The notes under the pieces were generated by a model that was given only the letters and a program-made list of their open reading frames with translations, had not been told where the DNA came from and made no database searches. Position numbers and translations under genes: made by a program. A stretch of 64,000 nt of DNA from Flavobacterium ustbae (GTDB lineage Bacteria; Bacteroidota; Bacteroidia; Flavobacteriales; Flavobacteriaceae). The stretch lies in NCBI RefSeq assembly GCF_003946915.1, contig NZ_RPOC01000002.1:310001-374000 (forward strand), in the 5' to 3' direction. Below, piece after piece: positions 16,277-24,349 of this stretch (position 1 is its first letter; every line of letters starts with the position of its first letter).

Positions 16277-16924
16277 TTATTCCCCCTGTCCCCAAGTAGA
16301 CGGACTCTCGTTCCATTCTAATAGAGTAGACTGTTGGTCTTCTGTAATGTATTGTTTTTGAACTGCTAAGTCTAACAAGTTTTCGTAATTACTCAAAGTA
16401 AACAAATCAATGTTTGCATTTTTAAAGTTTTCTTCAGCAACACCAAAACCGTAAGTAAAAATCGCCGCCATGCCCTTAATGTTAGCGCCTTCATTGCGTA
16501 AAGCTTCTACAGCCATCAAACTGCTGTTGCCTGTGCTAATTAAATCTTCAACAACCACAACATTTTGACCTTTTTGTAAAAAACCTTCCACTTGGTTCTG
16601 TCTACCATGTTTTTTTGGTTCCGGACGCACATATACAAACGGAAGACCTAAACTTTCGGCAACCAAAATACCAACGCCAATCGCGCCTGTAGCAACGCCG
16701 GCAATGACATCAGGCTTTCCAAATTGTTTTTCAATGTTTTTAGCAAACTCATCACGAACATAATTTCGTATGCTTGGAAATGAGAGAATTAGCCTATTAT
16801 CACAATAAATAGGAGATTTCCAGCCAGAAGCCCATGTAAAAGGATTTTCGGGATTCAATTTAATTGCATTTATTTGCAAAAGCAATTCGGCTGTTTTTTC
16901 GGCAGTATCTTTATTAAAAATCAT
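16277..16924 (-). CDS. pyrE: Orotate phosphoribosyltransferase
   Basis: Forms orotidine-5-phosphate from orotate and PRPP in pyrimidine synthesis. 215 residues from the ATG at 16924, which begins the normal family N-terminus MIFNKDTAEK. An in-frame ATG at 16957 would run 26 bp into the divergent Nudix gene. The PRPP-binding motif VVVVEDLISTG is clear, as are the orotate-site block PFTWASGWKSPIYCDNR and the catalytic loop RPEPKKHGRQNQ. Only 7 bp separate its start from the Nudix start, so the two promoters must lie inside each other's coding sequence or produce nearly leaderless messages. Confidence 0.95.
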   Translation of the reverse strand: MIFNKDTAEKTAELLLQINAIKLNPENPFTWASGWKSPIYCDNRLILSFPSIRNYVRDEFAKNIEKQFGKPDVIAGVATGAIGVGILVAESLGLPFVYVRPEPKKHGRQNQVEGFLQKGQNVVVVEDLISTGNSSLMAVEALRNEGANIKGMAAIFTYGFGVAEENFKNANIDLFTLSNYENLLDLAVQKQYITEDQQSTLLEWNESPSTWGQGE

Positions 16925-16931
16925 AGTACAA

Positions 16932-17585
16932 ATGTATAAAGTTTTTGTAAACGACAAACCACTTTTTTTGACAAATGAAATCTCGAAAGAAACAGATTTC
17001 CAATTGTTCTTGTTGGAGAGTATTGATATAGAACATCTTATTATAAAAATTTTTCAAAATAAAATTCAAAAAGCCATTCTATATCATCCCGACGAAAGTG
17101 TAATGATGAAAACCCTTAAAGCCAAAATTCCCGTAAACAAAGCGGGCGGAGGCTTGGTGTATAATAAGAAAGGCGAGGTTTTATTTATCTTTAGAAACGG
17201 AAAATGGGATCTCCCGAAAGGCGGAATCGAGAAAGGCGAAGAAATCGAAGATACTGCCATGCGTGAAGTAGAAGAGGAGACAGGTGTTGGGCAATTAAGA
17301 ATTGGAAAAAAACTAGAAAAAACCTATCACATTTTTAAACGAAACGGAAAATACAAACTCAAAATTACCCATTGGTTCGAAATGTTCTCCGATTTTGAAG
17401 GAATTCCGCACGGACAAGCCGAAGAAGGCATTGAAAAAGTGGCGTGGCTAAATCCAGAAGAAATCAAAGAAGCACTTAAAAACTCCTACGAAAACATTAA
17501 ATTATTGTTTGAAGAAGAAAAAGCTCCAACAGAAAAAATGGAACCGCCCGTTGCCTATCGATCGGCTCCAAATTCGAATAATTAA
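16932..17585 (+). CDS. Nudix hydrolase
   Basis: 217-residue hydrolase of nucleoside-diphosphate-linked compounds. An N-terminal domain of about 65 residues (MYKVFVNDKPLFLTNE) is followed by the Nudix fold, with the box GGIEKGEEIEDTAMREVEEE at residues 97-116, then TGV, matching Gx5Ex7REUxEExGU. The C-terminal tail is charged and proline-rich. Substrate is not predictable. The N-terminal extension is shared by Bacteroidota homologues, which supports this start despite the 7-bp gap to pyrE. Confidence 0.88.
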   Translation: MYKVFVNDKPLFLTNEISKETDFQLFLLESIDIEHLIIKIFQNKIQKAILYHPDESVMMKTLKAKIPVNKAGGGLVYNKKGEVLFIFRNGKWDLPKGGIEKGEEIEDTAMREVEEETGVGQLRIGKKLEKTYHIFKRNGKYKLKITHWFEMFSDFEGIPHGQAEEGIEKVAWLNPEEIKEALKNSYENIKLLFEEEKAPTEKMEPPVAYRSAPNSNN

Positions 17586-17590
17586 TATTT

Positions 17591-17704
17591 GGGCGTGCCC
17601 CCCATACGATAAGAGGGCAAAATACCACACGCATATACGCCCTCTTATCGCATCGGAGTCGGGCTATCCGCGCTACTTCGGTAGCTTGCTTCTATCCCTC
17701 ACGC
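17591..17704 (-). ncRNA. Structured repeat element (flavobacterial RNA-like), copy 1
   Basis: GC-rich block in an AT-rich gap. Three nested helices can be drawn: outer GCGTG/CACGC (17593-17597 with 17700-17704), a perfect 12-bp stem CGATAAGAGGGC/GCCCTCTTATCG (17607-17618 with 17639-17650), and GCTAC-TTCG-GTAGC (17672-17685) with a UUCG tetraloop. The conserved-looking single strands GTCGGGCTATCCGC and CTATCCCTCACGC match a dispersed flavobacterial element I recall. Read from the minus strand its core resembles the copies at 27043 and 40259. Rfam motif Flavo-1 is the first candidate to compare. It could also be a DNA repeat with no RNA role. Confidence 0.55.
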
Positions 17705-17763
17705 GTGCAAACTATGCATGAGTTTTTAGTTTTCAAGTTTCAGTTTTTTCAAAGCTATTGCTG

Positions 17764-17816
17764 GCGCGAGCGTCCCGCTCGTGACCTCGTTGCGTGCACG
17801 AGCGGGACGCTCGCGC
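17764..17816. repeat. GC-rich perfect 20-bp inverted repeat
   Basis: GCGCGAGCGTCCCGCTCGTG (17764-17783) and its exact complement (17797-17816), 13-nt loop. The near-100% pairing and high GC stand out in this genome, and it resembles REP-like dispersed hairpins. It lies 113 bp before the stop of the convergent gene at 17930. Confidence 0.85.
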
Positions 17817-17929
17817 TAGCGGGGAAAAAACTACAACTTTACAAAAGTTGCCGTTTTTTATATAATTAGAATCGAACAGTATATTTATTTAAGGTAGATT
17901 GCTTTTCAGCATGAGTCTTGGAAATGTTA

Positions 17930-18292
17930 CTAATCAAATTTGAAACCAGCTTTAGCAATTTCTATTGAATCTTTAACTTCTTTTTCTAGAAATATTTTAC
18001 AATACTCAGGATTATTAGTCGCGATTGCAATTTTATAAAACTTTCTTAAATAAATGTCTCCTGAATTCTTAATATACTTGCCAGATTCATACCTTTTTTC
18101 ATTGTAGTAAAAGTAAAATCTTGCATCTGTAAAGCCTCTTCTATGCTCAATATAAAAAACCTTAGCAACTGTAACAAATTTATTGTCTTCAATCATATTG
18201 TTTTTTTTTTCTTGATACTTATTTGAAAAAAAAATTAGCAATCCCATACATACAAAAAAACACACAACTGCTATTCCCTGATTCTTATTCAT
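17930..18292 (-). CDS. Hypothetical membrane-anchored protein
   Basis: 120 residues, not recognised. One N-terminal membrane segment (about 6-24, GIAVVCFFVCMGLLIFFSN) is followed by a lysine-rich stretch and a mixed alpha/beta domain with YYNEKRYESGKYI and KIFLEKEVKDSIE. The layout (anchor, short charged linker, small domain) resembles small single-gene flavobacterial proteins that often come in tandem paralogues. The start is 1 bp after the stop of the 56-codon ORF at 18294-18464, suggesting an operon remnant. Confidence 0.6.
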   Translation of the reverse strand: MNKNQGIAVVCFFVCMGLLIFFSNKYQEKKNNMIEDNKFVTVAKVFYIEHRRGFTDARFYFYYNEKRYESGKYIKNSGDIYLRKFYKIAIATNNPEYCKIFLEKEVKDSIEIAKAGFKFD

Positions 18293-18293
18293 A

Positions 18294-18464
18294 CTACTTA
18301 AATTTTTTACTTTGTTTTTCTTTTTTTGTACCGAATGACATATCTATCTTAAAATCTTTAAAGGTTTGTTGAATTTGCTCTAAACTATCTCCAATTTTAT
18401 TTTCAAATGTTTCAGTTTCACCCGATAGCGCGGATTTGTAATCCGTGCCCGCAAAGTATAACAT
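18294..18464 (-). pseudogene. Short ORF, possible C-terminal remnant carrying a repeat
   Basis: 56 codons ending in KKEKQSKKFK and a TAG 1 bp before the next ATG. The last 40 residues (GETETFENKIGDSLEQIQQ, then TFKDFKIDM) look like genuine protein. The first part, YFAGTDYKSAL, is encoded by the palindromic repeat word GCACGGATTACAAATCCGCGC, and an in-frame TAG lies 9 codons before the ATG. The simplest view is a gene tail left after a repeat-mediated rearrangement. A real small protein is possible. Confidence 0.35.
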
Positions 18465-18572
18465 ATCTATTTCAACTTTGTCAAAGTTCTATGCGTAAAA
18501 GCTTTGCGACCCCAACGTTTCTTCAACTCAATCAATAGCAAAAAAACTTTGCGTACTCTGCGTTAAAAAAAA

Positions 18573-20300
18573 TCAAAGCACTCGATAAACAGGATACTGC
18601 ATATGAGCCTTTTCATAATGAACAGAATTCTTATAAATCCAATTTAATTGCGCTTCAGGATTTTTAGCAAATTCGCGGTCGTTTTGTTTTTTGGTTTCCA
18701 GTTCGGCTTTTAGAGCTGGGTTTTCTTTTAGGATTTTTGCAGCAGAATCTTCAAAGACATAATCAGAATAATGTTCTTTTTGCTGTAAAATAGCATCGAA
18801 GAAATTCCAGTTAAAAAACGAATCAACACCTTCTGGTTCAAAAGCTTCTAAAAGATATTTAACGCCTTTTTGGTTTGTTGAAACAACGTAATCTCCTTTC
18901 GCGAAAGCGGTTTTAACTATCTTAGAAGTTATTGTCGTGTTTCTATGTAAATAATGACCTTCGTACGCAGATGGAACGGTTTTGAAATTGGCAATTCTGT
19001 AGCTTTCAACTTCGATAATGGTATCGTTTTTAAGTTGCGAAAATTGAATATTATTGTTTTTCAAAAGGTCAATAATATTCCAATAACCACGCGGAATGAT
19101 ATAAGCTGACGGAATAACGACTTCTTTCTGCGATTTGAATTCTTTAATATACGGAACGTCTTTTTTATACGGCTTGTTTCTATCGTAATATAAGCGGTCG
19201 CCTGTTGTAGCGTCGCTTTTTTTGTAACCCGCTTCGTAACCTAAAAAGGTAAATTTGGTTGCTTTTGTGCTGTCCATTTCCCATTGCAGCGTGTATTTTT
19301 TCTTTGGTTGAAATTGTTCCAGATTTTTTACACGAAGTTCTTTGATTTTTAGATAATTGGCGTCAGTAAAATCCAAAGTCGATTTCATATACTCATAGGT
19401 TACTTTTACACGTTCGGCATATTTTTTCAGCATATGCGTTTCTACGACAAAACCAATCGTATTAAACAAAGAAGTATAACCCGTTGTATATCGCGGACTG
19501 TCAACAAACTGCCCGAAACCTTTGTCTGGAGTATCTTTAAATGAATCAACATAAGGCGTGGTTTCGATTTTTTTGTTTTGTAGATCTTTCACCAAAGCAG
19601 GCATCATAACCTCGTTCATATAATCGCCCAAAACCGTTCCGAGTTTGTTATGCTGTGTCATGATATACGTCAGTTTGTATTGATAATCAGAGCCATTACT
19701 CACGTGATTGTCGATAAAAACATCAGCATTAATTTTTTGGAAAATCTCTACAAAACTTTTCGTATTTCGCGTATCTGATTTCATTAAATCACGGTTCAAA
19801 TCATAGTTTCTAGCATTTCCTCTAAAACCGTAAACTTCTGGTCCGTCCTGATTGGCGCGCGTTGTCGAATTTCTGTTCAAAGCGCCGCCGATATTGTAAA
19901 CTGGAATGCAAACCAAAACCGTGTTTTTTGGCGCTTTCATTTTTCCTGTTGCCAAATCTCTGTAGAATTGCATAGAAGCATCGATTCCGTCCGGTTCTCC
20001 AGCGTGAATTCCGTTATTGACAAACAAAACGGCTTTTGTTTTCTGGATTTTATCAAAATCGAATGCTGCGTCCGGATTAAAAGTGACCATGTGCAATGGT
20101 TCGCCAGAATCTGTTAATCCCATTTCTTTCACTTGAATCGTTGGAAAATCATTGGCCAGCATTTTAAAATAACGAATGGTTTCATAATAATCTGCCGATT
20201 GATTTCCGTTTCCTTTCTCGAAGAAAGTCTCATATTTTTTATTGTTTTGAGCGAAAAGAGTGATAGTGAAAAGTGAAAATAGAATGGTAAAACGTTTCAT
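18573..20300 (-). CDS. M14 family zinc carboxypeptidase, exported
   Basis: Secreted metallocarboxypeptidase-like enzyme, 575 residues from the ATG at 20300, which starts the signal peptide MKRFTILFSLFTITLFAQ; the ATG at 20324 adds 8 basic residues. The M14 zinc motif HAGEPDG gives His and Glu, and the third ligand is His in DNHVSNGSDYQY. The repeated NRDLMKSDT block is the substrate-arginine region (RNYDLNRD). Residues beyond about 330 form an extra domain without obvious catalytic residues, common in Bacteroidota M14 proteins of this length. Gene stands alone; the specificity is unknown. Confidence 0.88.
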   Translation of the reverse strand: MKRFTILFSLFTITLFAQNNKKYETFFEKGNGNQSADYYETIRYFKMLANDFPTIQVKEMGLTDSGEPLHMVTFNPDAAFDFDKIQKTKAVLFVNNGIHAGEPDGIDASMQFYRDLATGKMKAPKNTVLVCIPVYNIGGALNRNSTTRANQDGPEVYGFRGNARNYDLNRDLMKSDTRNTKSFVEIFQKINADVFIDNHVSNGSDYQYKLTYIMTQHNKLGTVLGDYMNEVMMPALVKDLQNKKIETTPYVDSFKDTPDKGFGQFVDSPRYTTGYTSLFNTIGFVVETHMLKKYAERVKVTYEYMKSTLDFTDANYLKIKELRVKNLEQFQPKKKYTLQWEMDSTKATKFTFLGYEAGYKKSDATTGDRLYYDRNKPYKKDVPYIKEFKSQKEVVIPSAYIIPRGYWNIIDLLKNNNIQFSQLKNDTIIEVESYRIANFKTVPSAYEGHYLHRNTTITSKIVKTAFAKGDYVVSTNQKGVKYLLEAFEPEGVDSFFNWNFFDAILQQKEHYSDYVFEDSAAKILKENPALKAELETKKQNDREFAKNPEAQLNWIYKNSVHYEKAHMQYPVYRVL

Positions 20301-20389
20301 GGATTTGGTTTTTATGCTTTTCAAATATAGTTTTTTTGTTTAAAGTTTTATCATCGAAGTTTGATTCGCTTTGTCTATAATTTTGTTTC

Positions 20390-20631
20390 ACGCTCCCGAT
20401 AGCTATCGGAAGCGAGAAATAAATATTCGCACAATCTTCTTAAATCTTTTTAAATCTGCGTCAAATGTAATCTTTGTGGTTTTGTGTCCCGCAGATTTTG
20501 CAGATTTTACGGATTTTTTTTATTTGATATTTAGATTTTATCTGCTTGATCTGTAATCCCGATAGCTATCGGGAGCGAGAAATAAATATTAGCGTCATCT
20601 GCTTAAATCTTTTTAAATCTGCGTGAAACAA
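20390..20631. repeat. Direct repeat pair with palindrome CCCGATAGCTATCGGG
   Basis: Two copies of about 75 bp (near 20394-20466 and 20556-20628) share CCCGATAGCTATCGG, nAGCGAGAAATAAATATT, and CTTAAATCTTTTTAAATCTG with CGTnAAA. Each contains a 16-bp self-complementary palindrome (the first copy has one change). They fill the 399-bp gap between the divergent M14 and helicase genes, where nothing else was seen apart from the weak -7 element at 20689. Confidence 0.7.
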
Positions 20632-20688
20632 AAATCTACGGTATAAACCTGAACACTAAAAAAGTGTACACTGCCAACTATTTTCTCT

Positions 20689-20696
20689 ACTTTTGC
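20689..20696 (+). promoter_or_regulatory. Candidate -7 element of the helicase gene
   Basis: TACTTTTG matches TAnnTTTG and ends 3 bp before the ATG at 20700. If it is used, the message would begin at or next to the start codon, i.e. be leaderless. No good -33 TTG is seen. Confidence 0.3.
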
Positions 20697-20699
20697 AAA

Positions 20700-22064
20700 A
20701 TGAATAAAAAACACCAATCCAACGATATACTTTCCAATTTAGGGATTAAGAGCCTGAATGAGATGCAAGAAATGGCACACGATGCCATTTTAAACGAAAA
20801 CAATGTTTTATTACTTTCTCCGACAGGATCTGGAAAAACATTAGCTTTTTTGCTTCCAGTTTTAGAAATGTTGCAGCCAGAAATTCTTTCGGTGCAATGT
20901 CTTATTTTAGTTCCGTCACGAGAATTAGGATTGCAGATCGAACAGGTTTGGAAGAAAATGGGCACGAAGTACAAAGTCAATATTTGTTACGGCGGGCATT
21001 CCATCGACACCGAAATTAAAAATTTAAGCAATCCGCCAGCGGTGTTAATTGGAACTCCGGGAAGAATTGCAGATCATATTGACAGAGAAACTTTTAGAAC
21101 CGATAAAATTCAGACTTTGATTTTAGACGAGTTCGACAAATCGTTGCAATTAGGCTTTCACGAGCAAATGTCTTTTATTATCGGAAGATTGCCCAAAGTA
21201 AACAAAAGAGTTTTAGTTTCAGCAACTTCAGATATCGAAATTCCGAAATATACCAGAGTTGTAAATCCGGTTACTTTAGATTTTATTCCAGAGGAAGAAG
21301 AAAAAGCCAACCTTTCCATGAAAATGGTGATTTCTCCTGGCAAAGATAAGTTGCAGAGTTTGTTTAATCTGATTTGTTCTTTAAAATCAGAATCGGCGAT
21401 TATTTTCTGTAATCATCGCGATGCTGCTGAAAGAATCAGTGATACTTTAAACGAAAAAGGAATTTATTCGGTGTATTATCATGGCGGAATGGATCAGGAC
21501 GAACGTGAACGTGCTTTGATTCAGTTTAGAAATGGAAGTGTCAGCTATTTGGTTACAACAGATTTAGCTGCCAGAGGTTTGGATATTCCAGAAATGAAGC
21601 ACGTTATTCATTATCATTTGCCGTTAAAAGAAGACGAGTTTACGCATAGAAATGGGCGTACAGCGCGTATGCAGGCAACGGGAACGGCTTATATTATCAT
21701 TCACGAAAGTGAAAAACAATTGGATTATATCGATTATGAAATGGATGTTCTGGATGTTGAAGGAAAAGTTTCACTGCCTCAGCCTCCAAAATTTCAAACC
21801 ATTTATATCAGTGGCGGAAAGAAAACGAAACTGAATAAATTTGATATTGTGGGTTTCTTTTCTCAAAAAGGAAAATTAGAAAAAGACGATTTAGGATTAA
21901 TTGAAGTAAAAGATTTTGTTTCGTTTGCTGCGGTAAAATTTAATAAAGTAAAAGATTTGCTGAAGAATATCAAAGACGAAAAAATGAAAGGCAAAAAGTT
22001 TAAAATTGAAGTTGCCCGAAATGTCATCAAGAAAGAGGAAGAGGAGAAGAAGGGGAGATATTAA
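20700..22064 (+). CDS. DEAD-box ATP-dependent RNA helicase
   Basis: 454-residue RNA helicase with a C-terminal DbpA-type RNA-binding domain (about 375-445). Start at 20700 (MNKKHQSNDILSNLG); the frame open from 20664 has a hydrophobic unlikely N-terminus. Motifs: SPTGSGKT (I), PGRIADHI, a DEFD variant of DEAD at 143-146, SATSD (III), and ARGLDIP (V). Motif VI is HRNGRTARM where HRxGRTGR is usual. DbpA-like helicases act in large-subunit assembly; in this group the substrate is unproven. Downstream is an inverted repeat. Confidence 0.9.
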   Translation: MNKKHQSNDILSNLGIKSLNEMQEMAHDAILNENNVLLLSPTGSGKTLAFLLPVLEMLQPEILSVQCLILVPSRELGLQIEQVWKKMGTKYKVNICYGGHSIDTEIKNLSNPPAVLIGTPGRIADHIDRETFRTDKIQTLILDEFDKSLQLGFHEQMSFIIGRLPKVNKRVLVSATSDIEIPKYTRVVNPVTLDFIPEEEEKANLSMKMVISPGKDKLQSLFNLICSLKSESAIIFCNHRDAAERISDTLNEKGIYSVYYHGGMDQDERERALIQFRNGSVSYLVTTDLAARGLDIPEMKHVIHYHLPLKEDEFTHRNGRTARMQATGTAYIIIHESEKQLDYIDYEMDVLDVEGKVSLPQPPKFQTIYISGGKKTKLNKFDIVGFFSQKGKLEKDDLGLIEVKDFVSFAAVKFNKVKDLLKNIKDEKMKGKKFKIEVARNVIKKEEEEKKGRY

Positions 22065-22120
22065 TTTTAGATTTCTGATTCTAGATTTTAGATTGATTGA
22101 AGTTCTGATCGCAAATTTTG

Positions 22121-22204
22121 TCTTCCTGAGCGGAGTCGAAGGATCTCACTCTAAATCCATCTAGTGAGTTACTTTACATGTCCTTCGACTCCGCTCTGGA
22201 AGAC
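22121..22204. repeat. Inverted repeat GAGCGGAGTCGAAGGA type
   Basis: Arm 22121-22144 (TCTTCCTGAGCGGAGTCGAA then GGAT) pairs with 22180-22204 with one mismatch. The word TGAGCGGAGTCGAAGG is common in Bacteroidota intergenic regions. It lies 57 bp after the helicase stop. The remaining bases to 22403 are AT-rich with no gene seen. Confidence 0.7.
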
Positions 22205-22403
22205 ATAAGACGAGAAGTGAGCTTACTTTGGAATTTGGGATTTTTTTATTTGAATTTAAAAGTCAATTATTTGTATTTCAGTTGTTTGTGTTTTTGTAAC
22301 TATAATTTACAATTTTATGTTGAAAAAATAAGGAATTGATAGCTGTTTTTTCAATATTTCTGTGTTTTTTTGTGTTCGTAAAATTGTAAACCCCAAATAC
22401 CAC

Positions 22404-22847
22404 ATGAAAAAAATTATTACTCTTGCCGCATTGTTTTTTAGTTTTGTTTCGTTTGCACAAGTTAAGGTGCTAGAAACAGTTCCTGTTGAAAAACTAGGAA
22501 AAGTAAACAACAATTACATTCAGAAAATTGGTGACGAATACACAGTGTATTACACTATTATTCAAAGTGATGACGATTCTACTTTGAGAAAATTTTCATT
22601 TAAAAACATTGATAATGCTTACAATTCTTTGTACAATATTATCATGGGCGGATTTACAGCGTCTCCGTTGTACGATATCAAATTGGAGTTACCTAACAAC
22701 TACATTTGGTTGCACTACACAGGAAATGTTGTTCCAGATAAAGCGACTGTACAATTTATGGTTTCTGGTAAAGAAAGAGATGCTGCTACAAACAACGTTT
22801 CTGAGCCATTCGTAAAAGACCAAATCAGTAAATTATTCCAGAAATAA
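22404..22847 (+). CDS. Hypothetical exported protein
   Basis: 147 residues from the ATG at 22404, which opens the signal peptide MKKIITLAALFFSFVSFAQ. The mature part is about 128 residues with beta-rich patterns (EYTVYYTIIQSDDDSTLRKF; YIWLHYTGNVVPDKATVQF) and a C-terminal helix ending QISKLFQK. I do not recognise the family. Single gene between repeats and a terminator, likely monocistronic. Confidence 0.7.
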   Translation: MKKIITLAALFFSFVSFAQVKVLETVPVEKLGKVNNNYIQKIGDEYTVYYTIIQSDDDSTLRKFSFKNIDNAYNSLYNIIMGGFTASPLYDIKLELPNNYIWLHYTGNVVPDKATVQFMVSGKERDAATNNVSEPFVKDQISKLFQK

Positions 22848-22849
22848 AT

Positions 22850-23085
22850 TGCTTTAAGGTTCAAAGATACAAAGTAACAAAGGGACAAAGTTTTTAACTT
22901 ATCTCTAACTTTTTTAGGTTCAAAGCAACAAAGGTTCAAAGAGACAAAGTTTTTAAGCTTATCTCTAAATATAATAAAAAAGCTGTTCTAATAGAACAGC
23001 TTTTTTTGTTTAGGTGTATTATCAAAGGTCAAAGTTTTTAAACTACAAGTAGCCTTTGTCTCTTTGTTACTCTGAACCTTTGAAA
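22850..23085. repeat. Inverted pair of CAAAG-type repeats around a terminator
   Basis: Left: 22853-22950, two units of AAGGTTCAAAGnnACAAAG with T tracts. Right: 23035-23085, the same words in reverse orientation (CTTTGTCTCTTTGTTACTCTGAACCTTTG in two pieces). The terminator at 22976-23007 is in the centre. The block separates convergent genes. Confidence 0.7.
22976..23007 (+). terminator. Intrinsic terminator
   Basis: AAAAAGCTGTTCT, loop AAT, AGAACAGCTTTTTTT: an 8-10 bp stem with T tract, symmetric enough to serve both convergent genes. Confidence 0.88.
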
Positions 23086-23092
23086 CTCAAAA

Positions 23093-23671
23093 TCAAATTT
23101 TCTTCACATACTGTGTAATAATCACAATCTGCTGTCCATCAACTTTTCCTTCAATATATTCAGCGTTTTCGTGGTCTAAACGAATGTTTCTAACAGCAGT
23201 TCCCTGTTTAGCAACCATACTAGAACCTTTTACTTTAAGATCTTTAATTAAGACTACAGAATCGCCATGTTGTAGTACTACGCCGTTACTGTCGCGGTGG
23301 ACCAGTTTATTTTCATCATCTTCTCCTTCTCCGGTTGCTTTTGCCCATTCTAAGGTATCTTCGTCAAGGTACATCATGTCTAGTAATTCCTGTGGCCAGC
23401 CCGCTGCGCGTAGACGGCTTAACATTCTCCAAGCTACAACTTGTACCGGAATATTTTCATTCCACATACTGTCATTCAGGCATCTCCAGTGATTTAAATC
23501 AACGTTGTCTGGATTTTCTATTTGGTCAATACACGTGTTACAGGCTAATATAGCTTCGTCAATTCCGCCTTTTTTAGTTGGCAAAACTTGATAAACTTTT
23601 AAATTCTCTTCAGCACCACAAAGCTCACATTTAGATCCGCTTCGTTTGCTTAATTCTCTTTCGATGCTCAT
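23093..23671 (-). CDS. PhnA/YjdN domain protein with zinc ribbon
   Basis: 192 residues. The N-terminal zinc ribbon has CELC (near residue 17-20) and CNTC (near 45-48), and the C-terminal PhnA domain (about 125-192) begins VLQHGDSVVLIKDLKVKGSS and ends IVIITQYVKKI. Homologues are called alkylphosphonate utilisation protein, but E. coli PhnA is not part of C-P lyase and its biological role is unsettled. Middle region (60-120) is helical. No phosphonate genes are nearby. Confidence 0.85.
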   Translation of the reverse strand: MSIERELSKRSGSKCELCGAEENLKVYQVLPTKKGGIDEAILACNTCIDQIENPDNVDLNHWRCLNDSMWNENIPVQVVAWRMLSRLRAAGWPQELLDMMYLDEDTLEWAKATGEGEDDENKLVHRDSNGVVLQHGDSVVLIKDLKVKGSSMVAKQGTAVRNIRLDHENAEYIEGKVDGQQIVIITQYVKKI

Positions 23672-23752
23672 TATTTATTGTTTATTTTGAAAATGCGAAA
23701 TTACTTATAATTTGTCTGATAGGCAAGTTGTACTTTATTAGTTTCTTTTTGA

Positions 23753-24325
23753 TTAAAAACAGTTGCTTTCATAATCTTTAACGAATTCTACTAATATTTT
23801 TTCGTCTTTAATTTTAATTTCATCATTTTTGATTTTATCATAGGAAGGCTTACAATCTTCAATTGCAGGCAGCATTGCATCTTTAGTTATTAATCTGCTT
23901 AACCCCATAGCTGGCATTTTGAAATAGTTGCTATTATTTGGTTTTTTTATAACATATAATCGAACAATATGACTGTGAGATATTTTATTTAAAACTTTGT
24001 ATAATTTTACTTTATTGGAGTATAAAACTTGTGCAAAGCTTAAATCATCAACACTTTCGAAATTTACTGTCTCTTTTTCTAGTTTAATTTTAAAACTTTT
24101 TAAATCTTTTGGGAAATAGGTTGATGTGACTCCATTATGTATTACCGAAATTTTGTCTTGTACATATAATAATCGATTGACATTAGAAGACGAAGCATCA
24201 ATTTTTATTTTTACATCTAGAGTGTCATTTTTTACTGTGACAATTTGACTAAAATATTCTTGTGCTGAAGAAGTAGTGTAAATTGAAAATAAAAAAAAGG
24301 TAAGTGTAATTTTTAAGAGATTCAT
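23753..24325 (-). CDS. Hypothetical exported protein
   Basis: 190 residues with a signal peptide (1-22, ending SSAQ). The mature protein is beta-rich (IVTVKNDTLDVKIKIDASSS; VTSTYFPKDLKSFKIKLEKE). Its last 60 residues include two cysteines (DCKPSYDKI and the C-terminal SNCF) that could form a disulfide. Such proteins are frequent and uncharacterised in Flavobacteriia. It precedes coaD by position but lies downstream of it on the minus strand, with a 24-bp gap, so the two may be cotranscribed. Confidence 0.65.
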   Translation of the reverse strand: MNLLKITLTFFLFSIYTTSSAQEYFSQIVTVKNDTLDVKIKIDASSSNVNRLLYVQDKISVIHNGVTSTYFPKDLKSFKIKLEKETVNFESVDDLSFAQVLYSNKVKLYKVLNKISHSHIVRLYVIKKPNNSNYFKMPAMGLSRLITKDAMLPAIEDCKPSYDKIKNDEIKIKDEKILVEFVKDYESNCF

Positions 24326-24349
24326 TTGGTTTGAAAGATTTATGATTAA

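Noticed and set aside
17509..17721. 70-codon ORF overlapping the Nudix end
   Set aside because: It overlaps Nudix in another frame and then the structured repeat; no family features.
23093..23671. Phosphonate degradation gene
   Set aside because: PhnA is a historical name; no C-P lyase or phosphonatase genes are present, so only the domain name is kept.
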